Assembly (NCBI GenBank): GCA_040235495.1
Contig: JBECKV010000090.1
Location: forward strand, 1 to 12,545
Direction: 5' to 3'
From: HB2-32-21 sp040235495
GTDB taxonomy: Bacteria > Pseudomonadota > Gammaproteobacteria > Pseudomonadales > Porticoccaceae
DNA length: 12,545 bases
Below are positions 1 to 6,403 of the stretch, one piece after another. Positions within the stretch are counted from its first letter, which is position 1; each line of letters starts with the position of its first letter. A model generated the notes under the pieces. That model was not told the origin of the DNA. It did no database searches and saw only the letters and a list, made by a program, of their open reading frames with translations. The translations under genes were made by a program, and so were the position numbers.

Positions 1-498
1 GTGAGTAACCTTAGCCCCTTTGAGATCACCGAAGAAAAATATATATCTGAAAAGCTGTATCAGGAAATAAAACAACATCAGCCCAAGAAGGGAGAAATAC
101 TATTTAGCAAGGATGCTACGCCTGGCATTGCCTACTACCTAGACGAAACACCGCAAAAAATGATCCCATCAGGCGGCATTCTCCGGCTGAAAAGCAAAAC
201 AGAGAAAATTAATAATGAGTATTTAACGCTGGTTCTAAATTCAATACTGACAAAGGAACAAGTTAACCGTGATGTTGGCGGGTCTGTGATTCTCCATTGG
301 AGACCCGACCAGGTAAAAGGAACAGTCATACCCATTCTACCGGAATCGAAACAACTCGAAATTAAGCAAAAAGTCATCGAATCATTTAACTTACGCAAAC
401 AATCAAGACACATGCTTGAATGCGCCATGCGAGCGGTAGAAATTGCCATCGAACAAGACGAACAAGCAGCAATCCAATGGTTGAAAAATGAAAACTAA
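1..498 (+). CDS. Type I restriction specificity subunit (HsdS)-like protein, probably 5'-truncated by the window edge
   Basis: The frame is open from base 1 to a TAA at 496-498 (165 residues visible). The first codon is GTG, but it coincides with the window edge, so the true start may lie upstream. The sequence resembles the end of an HsdS target-recognition domain and the helix after it: KKGEILFSKD near residue 29, a GGSVI...W segment near 93, then a VIPILPESKQLEIKQKV segment matching the usual 'iPlPpl.eQ..I' pattern, and an alpha-helical C-terminus. HsdS proteins normally carry two recognition domains in about 400 residues; only one would fit here unless the gene extends leftward. No hsdM or hsdR gene is in the window. 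It lies in a gene cassette whose attC starts 9 bp after the stop. A lone specificity subunit could retarget a resident methylase complex or act as an orphan; that is inference. Confidence 0.6.
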   Translation: MSNLSPFEITEEKYISEKLYQEIKQHQPKKGEILFSKDATPGIAYYLDETPQKMIPSGGILRLKSKTEKINNEYLTLVLNSILTKEQVNRDVGGSVILHWRPDQVKGTVIPILPESKQLEIKQKVIESFNLRKQSRHMLECAMRAVEIAIEQDEQAAIQWLKNEN

Positions 499-507
499 GA
501 AATGCAA

Positions 508-580
508 ATATAACAAGGCGCTGCACACGGACAATTTTACCGCTGCGCTCCAAAATTGCCGGTGAGCTTGGTCGTTAGGG
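508..580 (+). other. attC: attC recombination site 1 (end of the HsdS-like cassette)
   Basis: The left core is ATATAAC (508-514) and the right core GTTAGGG (574-580); recombination would cut after G574. Between them is an imperfect hairpin: CAC (524-526) with GTG (562-564), CGG (528-530) with CCG (559-561), and CAATTTT (532-538) with AAAATTG (552-558). A527 and A531 have no partner, like the extrahelical bases that orient the folded strand for IntI. GCT (520-522) with AGC (565-567) extends the stem. The right core departs from GTTRRRY only at its last base. The 73-bp length fits the attC range. Confidence 0.9.
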
Positions 581-616
581 CTTTAGAGAGATCGAATTAT
601 TTGATAGGGATAGGAT

Positions 617-1813
617 ATGGCAGAAGAAACAGAAAAATCTAAAGGCAAGTCGCGTGGCCCAAAGGCTGGTAAAAAGCAGATATCGACGAACGATCTCCCC
701 AAGAAAACATTGGAGGAATGTCTCGCGGTCATTAAACCAATACATGAGATATATGCTGGTGGCTCAGCGACGTGGGACGAAATTGCGGGTGCAATGAATG
801 TCGGCGCAAAATCCCCAAATACCAAATATCTGATCTGGGGCGCTCAAGCCTATGAGCTTATAGTGAAAGAGGGCGATAAGTTTCATCTATCCGAAACTGG
901 GAGGAAGTTGCTGGTACCAAACTATCCTGAGGAGAAATCGGAGGCTGCCATAAAGGCAGTACGAATTCCCACGTTACCAAGTAAGTTTTACTCAGATTAT
1001 GATGGCAAACTTATACCGGACGATGAGTTTCTTAATAATGTTTTGGAAAATCGATACTCCATTCCTCGGGATCGAGTTGAGGAAGCAAAAAGCATAATAA
1101 TTTCTAATGCCGAGTACGCTGGAATAATACTTGAGCATTCTGGTGGAAAGAAAACTATACGACTAGAAGGTGCAGTTGCTAATACATCAGTAGTCGTTGA
1201 GAAAGATATTAAAGCGCCCGACGCTGTTGGCACAGAGTTTATTTCGACTGAGAGCGAAGAGGCTGAAGAAGGTGAAAACAGTCAAGCCGATTTGTCTGAT
1301 GTCGAAAAGCTTTGCTTCTATATAACACCTATAGGGGAGGAGTCTTCAGCTGAACGCAAGCATGCTGATATGCTTTTAAAACATTTAGTAGAACCTGCAT
1401 TTACAAAATTCGGAATTCAAGTTGTGAGGGCCGATAAAATCGGTCGATCTGGATTGATTTCGCAACAGATATTTGAACACATAGTTTCAAGCAAATTTTG
1501 TGTTGCGGACCTTTCATTTGGAAATCCAAATGCATTTTATGAATTAGGTGTCAGGCACATGACGAAACTTCCAACAATCCAAATAATTAGAAAGGGAGAC
1601 AAGATTCCATTCGATGTGGCTCAGGGGCGAACAATCGTTATAGATGTATCTGATATCTATACATTAATGGACAGAATGGAATCTGCAAAAAATGAGTTAA
1701 TTGAACATATTAAAAATTATCTAAATCCTTCCGATAACAACAGAGGTGAAGATAATCCAATAAGTATTTACCTCCCAGGTTTGCAGGTAAAACTCCCCAA
1801 AGTTGGAGGATGA
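617..1813 (+). CDS. Winged-helix plus TIR/nucleoside 2-deoxyribosyltransferase-like protein; candidate anti-phage effector
   Basis: This 398-aa cassette protein has no signal peptide and should be cytosolic. A basic N-terminal tail (residues 1-25, rich in Lys) leads into a winged-helix-like region (about 30-105, ending 'FHLSETGRKLL'), then a second helical region (about 120-175) and an acidic linker (about 205-230). Residues 231-345 form a Rossmann-like module: FYITPIGEE near 234, ADKIGRSG near 272, and ADLSFGNPNAFYELGVRH near 297-314. Glu309 occupies the position of the catalytic glutamate in nucleoside deoxyribosyltransferase/TIR-like folds, which cleave N-glycosidic bonds such as that of NAD+. 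Such modules fused to sensing domains are common effectors in bacterial immunity. The start is supported by AGGGA at 606-610, six bases before the ATG. The fold call is from motif recognition. NADase activity and defence function are inferred; a nucleotide-sensing role is an alternative. Confidence 0.7.
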   Translation: MAEETEKSKGKSRGPKAGKKQISTNDLPKKTLEECLAVIKPIHEIYAGGSATWDEIAGAMNVGAKSPNTKYLIWGAQAYELIVKEGDKFHLSETGRKLLVPNYPEEKSEAAIKAVRIPTLPSKFYSDYDGKLIPDDEFLNNVLENRYSIPRDRVEEAKSIIISNAEYAGIILEHSGGKKTIRLEGAVANTSVVVEKDIKAPDAVGTEFISTESEEAEEGENSQADLSDVEKLCFYITPIGEESSAERKHADMLLKHLVEPAFTKFGIQVVRADKIGRSGLISQQIFEHIVSSKFCVADLSFGNPNAFYELGVRHMTKLPTIQIIRKGDKIPFDVAQGRTIVIDVSDIYTLMDRMESAKNELIEHIKNYLNPSDNNRGEDNPISIYLPGLQVKLPKVGG

Positions 1814-1816
1814 TGG

Positions 1817-1885
1817 CCCTAACAAAGCGCTGCTAGGGACAAACCTACGCTACGCTTCGGTTTGCCCCAGAGCGCGGCGTTAGAG
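1817..1885 (+). other. attC: attC recombination site 2 (end of the TIR-like cassette)
   Basis: The left core is CCCTAAC (1817-1823) and the right core GTTAGAG (1879-1885), with the junction after G1879. The arms GCGCT (1827-1831) and AGCGC (1871-1875) pair. So do GGG (1836-1838) with CCC (1865-1867) and CAAACC (1840-1845) with GGTTTG (1859-1864). A1839 is left unpaired as an extrahelical base. The outer AACAAAGCGCTGC resembles the AACAAGGCGCTGC of the first site, as expected for one chromosomal array. Confidence 0.93.
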
Positions 1886-1891
1886 GTATCC

Positions 1892-2245
1892 ATGATCGAG
1901 AAGACCTTCGCTGACCACTTTGCTGCCGACTGGATTGATTCCTGGAACAAGCATGACCTTGTTCGTATTCTGTCGCACTATGCGGACGATTTTGAAATGT
2001 CGTCACCGGTCATAGTCAAGATCGTGGGTGAACCGTCAGGAACGCTAAAGGGCAAAGAAGCGGTGGGCGCCTATTGGGCAAAAGCCCTTCAACTGATCCC
2101 CGAGCTGCATTTTGAGCTGGTCACCACGCTTATAGGGGTCAACAGTATCACCCTCTATTACAACGGCGCTCGTGGCCCATCCGTAGAGGTGTTTCATTTC
2201 AACCACGAAGGCAAGGTCTCAAGGGCATATGCGCATTACCTCTAA
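1892..2245 (+). CDS. SnoaL-like / NTF2-fold small protein, cassette-borne
   Basis: A 117-aa protein with the pattern of the NTF2/SnoaL superfamily: an N-terminal amphipathic helix containing WIDSWNKHDL, then YADDFEMSSPV, a KGKEAVGAYW helix near residue 50, and C-terminal strands ending EGKVSRAYAHYL. These cone-shaped barrels usually dimerise around a hydrophobic pocket and include isomerases, cyclases and non-enzymatic binders. Family membership alone does not give the substrate. NTF2-like proteins are recurrent integron cassette cargo. I chose the ATG at 1892 because an in-frame TTG at 1862 lies inside attC 2; GAGGT at 1883-1887 sits four bases before the ATG and overlaps the attC core. The TAA stop lies inside the next attC half (2240-2246). 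Function is not predictable. Confidence 0.8.
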   Translation: MIEKTFADHFAADWIDSWNKHDLVRILSHYADDFEMSSPVIVKIVGEPSGTLKGKEAVGAYWAKALQLIPELHFELVTTLIGVNSITLYYNGARGPSVEVFHFNHEGKVSRAYAHYL

Positions 2246-2266
2246 CACGCCACTCAACCGGACGCT
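2240..2266 (+). other. Truncated attC (left half only), right boundary of the cassette array
   Basis: CTCTAAC at 2240-2246 is the exact reverse complement of the GTTAGAG core at 1879-1885, which is the relation expected between the two ends of one cassette. It is followed by an attC-like left arm (ACGCCACTCAACCGGACGC, to about 2265). No complementary right arm or GTTRRRY core with a matching stem follows within normal attC length. The site therefore looks broken, probably by deletion at the array edge, which would immobilise the last cassette. Confidence 0.65.
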
Positions 2267-2290
2267 CAATATCAAAGGCAATATCAAAGA
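2267..2290 (+). repeat. 12-bp tandem duplication next to the broken attC
   Basis: CAATATCAAAGG (2267-2278) is followed at once by CAATATCAAAGA (2279-2290), differing only in the last base. It lies where the missing right half of the attC should be, in a noncoding spacer (2246-2419). Apart from this and the attC remnant I see nothing else in that spacer. Confidence 0.8.
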
Positions 2291-2419
2291 GGTCAGAGTC
2301 GTTGATTTTTTCGATCCCAACAGTCTTTTGGTTTGTGGATATACCTAGATATAAGTATAGGCAGTCAGGGTTCAACCTAAATTTTGGTCTTGTCTTTTGC
2401 CCTCGCAACATCCACATCG

Positions 2420-3835
2420 CTACCAGGCCGTCCACGGAAGCTCTTGGTTAAGCGCGCCATTCAGTATCTGTGTGTAGGGAAGCGCCCGGCCGTTGAGTAA
2501 CAAGCGGCCCCGATCAAGCCGGGCATCGCTTGCAATACCCGCCGAGGTATTCACGGCATACCCCATAGCCACCGGCATTTGCATCAGCTGCTCATTGCCG
2601 CTTAAAAAAGCCTTGCCGATGACAAGGTTCAGATTCGCCTGAATTGCGCCTAGCACCTCCCGCAGGGTCTTTTTGTGAATTAAAGCCTCGTCATCCACCC
2701 AGTCGACGGCTAATTTAAAGCCGGAACTGGTATCGCCCTGACCGAGGGTAATCCCATAATCAAACTTGAAGCCCTGCCTGATCAGGCCCACCATGGCGAA
2801 TACATAGGCGCGCATATCCTGTTCCGAGAGCGCGTCCATGGCCGCGTCCTCACCCCTTAACAAGGCGCCATAGACTCGCTGGTTTACCCGTTTATTGATA
2901 TCGGCGTATTGGCGGACCGCCCGCTCATCCAGCCCTTGATAGGCAATGTCCAGACGCGCGCTCGGTGGGCCGGCGAACAGGGATTTAAAACTTTCGTCGG
3001 ACGAGGAAAGGGTATCGGCGACCACGGCTACAGTGCCATGTATCCCGCTGTCATTTTTGCCGCTGATGCCCCGCAAGGATAGCCCGGCAATGCGGTGTTC
3101 CACGCCGTTGGTTTTAATCACGGCGTGGTCCAGTGCGTAGTCGATCTCGCCGGTGATCATGCTTCCGGCGTACATTTCCGAAATGTTCAGCGTCAAAGTC
3201 GATGCGGCAATATCGAGATTCGAGCCCTCGGCTACCCGGTCAATCGACAAGGCTCCAACTTTTACGCTGCCAACGAGGGTGGAAAACTGATCATCCGTGC
3301 TGAAGGTGGCAACTATCCCATTTTCAAGCACCACTGAAGTGCCGTCCTCGGAATACATAAACGGCGCCAGGTCGAGGTCGAAGGTTTGCCCGCCCCGGAA
3401 ATCGATGAGCACACCTCCACTTATCGGATCACGACCGGCAAAGCCACTCAGAAATGATGCACCGGTTTTACGCTCATGTAATGCGTCAGTAAGCTCCGGC
3501 GTGACGCCGATGTAATACGCGCCAAGTCGCGGGCCCCTGGATGTGGAGATGAGCGGGCCATGGCGGATATCCAGGTCCATTTCAACGGTAAGCGGCTCCT
3601 GATCCTCGGGCTCAATTATCACCTGAACACGGGAAGCGCTGCTTAAAAAGCCGGCTTCGTAGGACTGTTTGCTGACAGAAACCGGAATCGAGGAACTCGC
3701 CAGAGTGCGGTTGAGTTCCGCCAGTTGCGCCTCGACGTTGATGGCGGCGGTTCGTCCCAGGAACACCACTGCGAAAATCCATAGTCCGGTCAGACCGATT
3801 ACCCCAAACGCCAAGATCTTTTTCATGCGAGACAT
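2420..3835 (-). CDS. DUF945 (YdgA-like) family protein
   Basis: The protein has 471 residues from the first ATG. A short basic N-terminus (MSRMKK) precedes a single hydrophobic segment at about 6-27, acting as an uncleaved anchor or signal, so the rest should be periplasmic. The long remainder of alternating strands, with 'VSKQSYEAGFLSSASR' near residue 53, 'IRHGPL' near 90, and repeated asymmetric strand/turn units, matches the DUF945 family of E. coli YdgA. Members are usually 450-500 aa and have no established biochemical role. Two starts compete. The ATG at 3835 has its AAAGGA only two bases away. The in-frame ATG at 3826 (MKKIL...) has it ten bases away and would remove three residues. 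It is the first chromosomal gene beyond the cassette array and points toward it. Family call fairly secure, function unknown. Confidence 0.8.
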   Translation of the reverse strand: MSRMKKILAFGVIGLTGLWIFAVVFLGRTAAINVEAQLAELNRTLASSSIPVSVSKQSYEAGFLSSASRVQVIIEPEDQEPLTVEMDLDIRHGPLISTSRGPRLGAYYIGVTPELTDALHERKTGASFLSGFAGRDPISGGVLIDFRGGQTFDLDLAPFMYSEDGTSVVLENGIVATFSTDDQFSTLVGSVKVGALSIDRVAEGSNLDIAASTLTLNISEMYAGSMITGEIDYALDHAVIKTNGVEHRIAGLSLRGISGKNDSGIHGTVAVVADTLSSSDESFKSLFAGPPSARLDIAYQGLDERAVRQYADINKRVNQRVYGALLRGEDAAMDALSEQDMRAYVFAMVGLIRQGFKFDYGITLGQGDTSSGFKLAVDWVDDEALIHKKTLREVLGAIQANLNLVIGKAFLSGNEQLMQMPVAMGYAVNTSAGIASDARLDRGRLLLNGRALPYTQILNGALNQELPWTAW

Positions 3836-4071
3836 TTCCTTTGTTTTACTCCTTTACAATAAGCAATCGGCTCGGCCCGAGTAACGAAAGAATAGCTCAG
3901 GGAGCGCCCCCGGGCATAGGGCCGACAATGGTGAAAAGTAATTTTCCGAACACGACCCCCACGCCCGCTCATCAGTAGCGCTACCTGGCCTGGTTCGTGG
4001 ACAAAGCCCCGACCACCGGAACGGCCATTACCGAGGACACCCCTTACCGAGGGCATCCATGACACGACATA

Positions 4072-4116
4072 TTGCAAACCCGATGCTTGCAAACCCAATG
4101 CTTGCAAACCCGATCT
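4072..4116 (+). repeat. Three 15-bp tandem repeats abutting the rlmJ start codon
   Basis: TTGCAAACCCGATGC (4072-4086), TTGCAAACCCAATGC (4087-4101) and TTGCAAACCCGATCT (4102-4116) are contiguous; the ATG of rlmJ starts at 4118. The array fills the whole place where a ribosome binding site should be, and none of the units contains a purine-rich Shine-Dalgarno sequence. The rest of the 3836-4071 spacer shows a short direct repeat TTACCGAGG but no clear promoter. Confidence 0.9.
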
Positions 4117-4117
4117 T

Positions 4118-4978
4118 ATGCTGAGTTATCAACACGGTTTTCATGCTGGCAATGTCGGCGACGTGCTCAAACACACCGTCTTGTGCGAGGTTATTGCGTA
4201 TTTGCGAAAAAAGGACAAACCCTTTTATTTTCACGACACCCACGCCGGCCGCGGGCTTTACGATCTGACGCTACCCATGGCCAATAAAACCAGTGAATAC
4301 CTGGCTGGCATAGCGCGAATCTGGCGCCAGGCCAACCCGCCCTCCGCTTGCCTGCCGTACCTCTCGGCGCTGGGAGCGTTTAACCGGGGCGACGCCCTGC
4401 GCTATTACGCCGGATCATCCCTGCTGGCTCGGCAGTTGATGCGCACGAGCGATCGGCTGGTGGCCAACGAATTGCATCCCCAGGAATTTCGTTTTTTACA
4501 ACAGCAAGCCGAAATTCGCCGGGAGAGGCAATTACCCCGTTTGCGTGTTAGCCGGGAGGACGGCTTCGCCGCCTTAAAAGCGGCCTTGCCACCAAAGGAA
4601 CATCGGGGCGTGGTATTGATTGACCCCAGTTATGAACAGACCAGCGACGACCGGGCTTGCGCGCAGGCGCTCAACGCTTCGCTGCAGCGCTTCGCCACCG
4701 GCGTCTACCTGCTCTGGTACCCGATCGTGGAGCTTGAACGCGCGCTTGATCTGGTCGACTCGGTCAAAAAGCTGGGTGCCCAGGCGATCCTGCGGGTGGA
4801 ATTGCTGGTCCGCGCACCCGTGGCTGGCGAGCGCGGCATGGTGGGCAGCGGCATGCTCATTCTGAACCCCACCTGGCAACTGGATATCAGCCTGCAAGAA
4901 GCCCTGCCGTGGCTTGTCCGGCACACCGCCCCGGAAACCGGTCGATGGCATCTCGATTGGCTGAAAAGGAAAGACTAG
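4118..4978 (+). CDS. rlmJ: 23S rRNA (adenine(2030)-N6)-methyltransferase RlmJ
   Basis: RlmJ uses S-adenosylmethionine to methylate N6 of A2030 of 23S rRNA, acting on naked rRNA in the cytoplasm. The 286-aa product is close to the E. coli length (280) and keeps its landmarks: MLSYQHGFHAGN at the N-terminus, VLKHT with His19, the HDTHAGRG SAM loop with His42, RYYAGSSLLAR with Ser100, NELHP with Glu119, EDGF near 147, RFATGVYLLWYP, and GMVGSGMLILNP. The amino-MTase motif IV, usually DPPY, is DPSY here (Asp169-Tyr172). The conserved N-terminus fixes the start at 4118 even though no Shine-Dalgarno is present; tandem repeats occupy the leader. It appears monocistronic and converges with the next gene. 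Confidence 0.95.
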   Translation: MLSYQHGFHAGNVGDVLKHTVLCEVIAYLRKKDKPFYFHDTHAGRGLYDLTLPMANKTSEYLAGIARIWRQANPPSACLPYLSALGAFNRGDALRYYAGSSLLARQLMRTSDRLVANELHPQEFRFLQQQAEIRRERQLPRLRVSREDGFAALKAALPPKEHRGVVLIDPSYEQTSDDRACAQALNASLQRFATGVYLLWYPIVELERALDLVDSVKKLGAQAILRVELLVRAPVAGERGMVGSGMLILNPTWQLDISLQEALPWLVRHTAPETGRWHLDWLKRKD

Positions 4979-5060
4979 GCTTCCCCTGACCAGGGTCGCG
5001 AGGAGTTTCCCTCGATTTCAGGCAAGGAGATAAGAAAATATTCTGAAATCATTCTGGCAA

Positions 5061-5092
5061 GACAAAAGCCGCGCGGGGCTAATCCCTTAGCC
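5061..5092 (-). terminator. Weak hairpins between convergent genes, possible terminator
   Basis: GGCTAA (5077-5082) and TTAGCC (5087-5092) form a perfect 6-bp stem with a 4-base loop. On the - strand a further AGCC...GGCT hairpin is followed by TTTTG. It lies downstream of the - strand gene ending at 5133. The T-run is short, so termination is uncertain. On the + strand after rlmJ there is only a weak CGAGG/CCTCG hairpin near 5000. Confidence 0.3.
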
Positions 5093-5132
5093 GTCCGTAA
5101 TCCGCGACCAACCAACCTGCGTGCGGCTATGG

Positions 5133-6260
5133 CTATAAGGACACGCCGGAAAAGAAATCCGTAAAACCATAGGGTTTGTAGGGGCCGACACAAAGATGTT
5201 CCAGCACTCCCATGCCCTGTCTCGTGCCATCACTGACGCGAACCACCTGTTGCATATGCATGTTGTGGGCATCGTTAAGATCGAGTTTGAGTGGATCGAA
5301 CACCTCGCCGCCAATTTCCATTTCGCCCTGCCAGACGCCCTGACACCAGGTCGGATGAAAATAACCCAGGCCCTTCATATGAAAGCGTAGTATGGGTTCA
5401 AAGGCGATGGTACGCACCTTGCCCTGCAGGTCGGTCAAATCCACCTCCGCCGAAGCAATGCGGCGGGTGTCGGCCTGGTATTTGAGGCGGTGGGCAACCG
5501 CCACCATGTGTTCGATGCCCTGGGCATCGCCATCGGGGATGTCGTTGGTGGATTTATAGAGCGGCGCGGTCAGGGCTTCTCGCGCCAGGGCCTCGCCATT
5601 GGGGCCTTCAAAGGATAGCGCATGAGAAATATGGTCTTCCCAAAACAGCGGCGCCCAGATAAAAAACAGGGTGGACGGCGGCTGGGGCGCACCGGCATGG
5701 GCGGACTTGCCAAAGTTACGCACTCCCCAGGAACGGTCCTTGGTACCGTGGCACAACTCGGGTTTGACCTGGATACTGCCGTCGGGATAGCGGATGTCGC
5801 CTTCCCAGTGGCCAAACTGATCAAAGCGGGTGGCATCCATCACCCGGCGAGTACCCGTCCATATGGTCTGACGGGCTTCCTCGATGCCAGCCGTGAGGGT
5901 CGAGAAAGTGAGATCGCAACTGATGCCGGTCTTGTTGTCTTCCAGTACCACACGGTTGATGCGCATGGGCTCCACCACTTCGATCCGGAACGGGCCGCAG
6001 CGGGTATCGGTGCGCTCATAGGGTGCCCGGCAGGAACCGAAGAAGCAGTGTTGACGGCCGCCTTTTTCCACCACACTGAAGGCGCAATCGAGAATGCCGA
6101 GATGGGGATAGACCGCCAGGCCAAGGCCAAAATACCAGCTCCCATCCTTGGCGTAGCCGTTAAACCAGGTGCGGTCATAAAAATTGACGTCGCTGGTGGC
6201 CGGCATGGCCAGCGGCTCGGCGGTCTGGTGGATGGGATAGTCGTCGAATTTGTTCAGCAT
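5133..6260 (-). CDS. CrtC/AttH-like (DUF7064/7065-type) lipid or terpenoid metabolism protein
   Basis: A 375-aa protein without signal peptide or membrane span. The strongest motif is HGTKDRSWGVRNFG at about residues 171-184 (His171, Asp175, Trp178, Arg181), which resembles the 'GxRDxSWGxR' signature of lipocalin-like proteins related to hydroxyneurosporene synthase/AttH. Other features are a Trp/Tyr-rich N-terminal strand region (TWFNGYAKDGSWYFGLGLA, 31-49) and a second beta domain after 210. Relatives are often found beside beta-oxidation and steroid or terpenoid catabolism genes. Here it lies 143 bp downstream of, and on the same strand as, a crotonase family gene, so joint action on a hydrophobic CoA-linked or alcohol substrate is plausible but inferred. 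The start at 6260 has only a weak AGG nearby. An inverted repeat about 48 bp upstream may regulate it. No reaction can be assigned. Confidence 0.6.
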   Translation of the reverse strand: MLNKFDDYPIHQTAEPLAMPATSDVNFYDRTWFNGYAKDGSWYFGLGLAVYPHLGILDCAFSVVEKGGRQHCFFGSCRAPYERTDTRCGPFRIEVVEPMRINRVVLEDNKTGISCDLTFSTLTAGIEEARQTIWTGTRRVMDATRFDQFGHWEGDIRYPDGSIQVKPELCHGTKDRSWGVRNFGKSAHAGAPQPPSTLFFIWAPLFWEDHISHALSFEGPNGEALAREALTAPLYKSTNDIPDGDAQGIEHMVAVAHRLKYQADTRRIASAEVDLTDLQGKVRTIAFEPILRFHMKGLGYFHPTWCQGVWQGEMEIGGEVFDPLKLDLNDAHNMHMQQVVRVSDGTRQGMGVLEHLCVGPYKPYGFTDFFSGVSL

Positions 6261-6298
6261 GGCCTGCGCCCCTGTTTGCTATGGATTTTATCTAGATC

Positions 6299-6317
6299 AC
6301 CTGAAAACAGTTCAGGT
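6299..6317. promoter_or_regulatory. Perfect inverted repeat, candidate operator
   Basis: ACCTGAA (6299-6305), spacer AACAG, TTCAGGT (6311-6317) is a perfect 7-bp inverted repeat with a 5-base spacer. It lies in the 143-bp gap between the two - strand genes, centred about 48 bp upstream of the ATG at 6260. No T-run follows on either strand, so it is not a typical terminator. Size and symmetry fit a dimeric TetR- or GntR-type regulator. The regulator is not in this window. Confidence 0.5.
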
Positions 6318-6403
6318 AGCGGAACCGGGATAATATCAGACCAGACCGGGGAATCCTGTAGCACGAGCGGCCCGATTTGACCCATCCGGGGCCTTATATA
6401 CAC

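Larger units (their letters stand above)
1..2266 (+). mobile_element. Distal end of an integron gene-cassette array
   Basis: Three consecutive + strand ORFs are each followed by an attC site: two complete (508-580, 1817-1885) and one broken (from 2240). The cassette junctions fall after the G of each GTTRRRY core, so the middle cassette runs from 575 to 1879 (1305 bp). Coding DNA here is visibly AT-richer than the chromosome from 2420 on, and the three products are functionally unrelated, both typical of chromosomal integrons. The ORF-then-attC order puts the integrase and attI to the left, outside the window. The cassettes are far from any visible array promoter, so expression may depend on cassette-borne promoters. 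I could not identify one with confidence. Confidence 0.88.

Noticed and set aside
1862..1891. TTG start extending the NTF2-like protein by 10 residues
   Set aside because: It lies within the attC hairpin, while the ATG at 1892 has a well-placed GAGGT.
1..2245. A complete restriction-modification or multi-gene defence operon
   Set aside because: There is no methyltransferase or restriction subunit, and the genes are separated by attC sites, so they are independent cassettes.
2447..2453. GTTAAGC matching the GTTRRRY core, as a possible end for the broken attC
   Set aside because: It is over 200 bp from the left core, inside the 3' coding end of the DUF945 gene, and no arms pair with the left half.
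3885..4071. Small ORFs upstream of rlmJ
   Set aside because: No start with a ribosome binding site; the repeated MLANP-like reading comes from the 15-bp tandem repeat.
5622..6380. Long + strand open frame of 252 codons
   Set aside because: It is antisense to the 375-aa gene with the HGTKDRSWGVR motif; no family features and no ribosome binding site.
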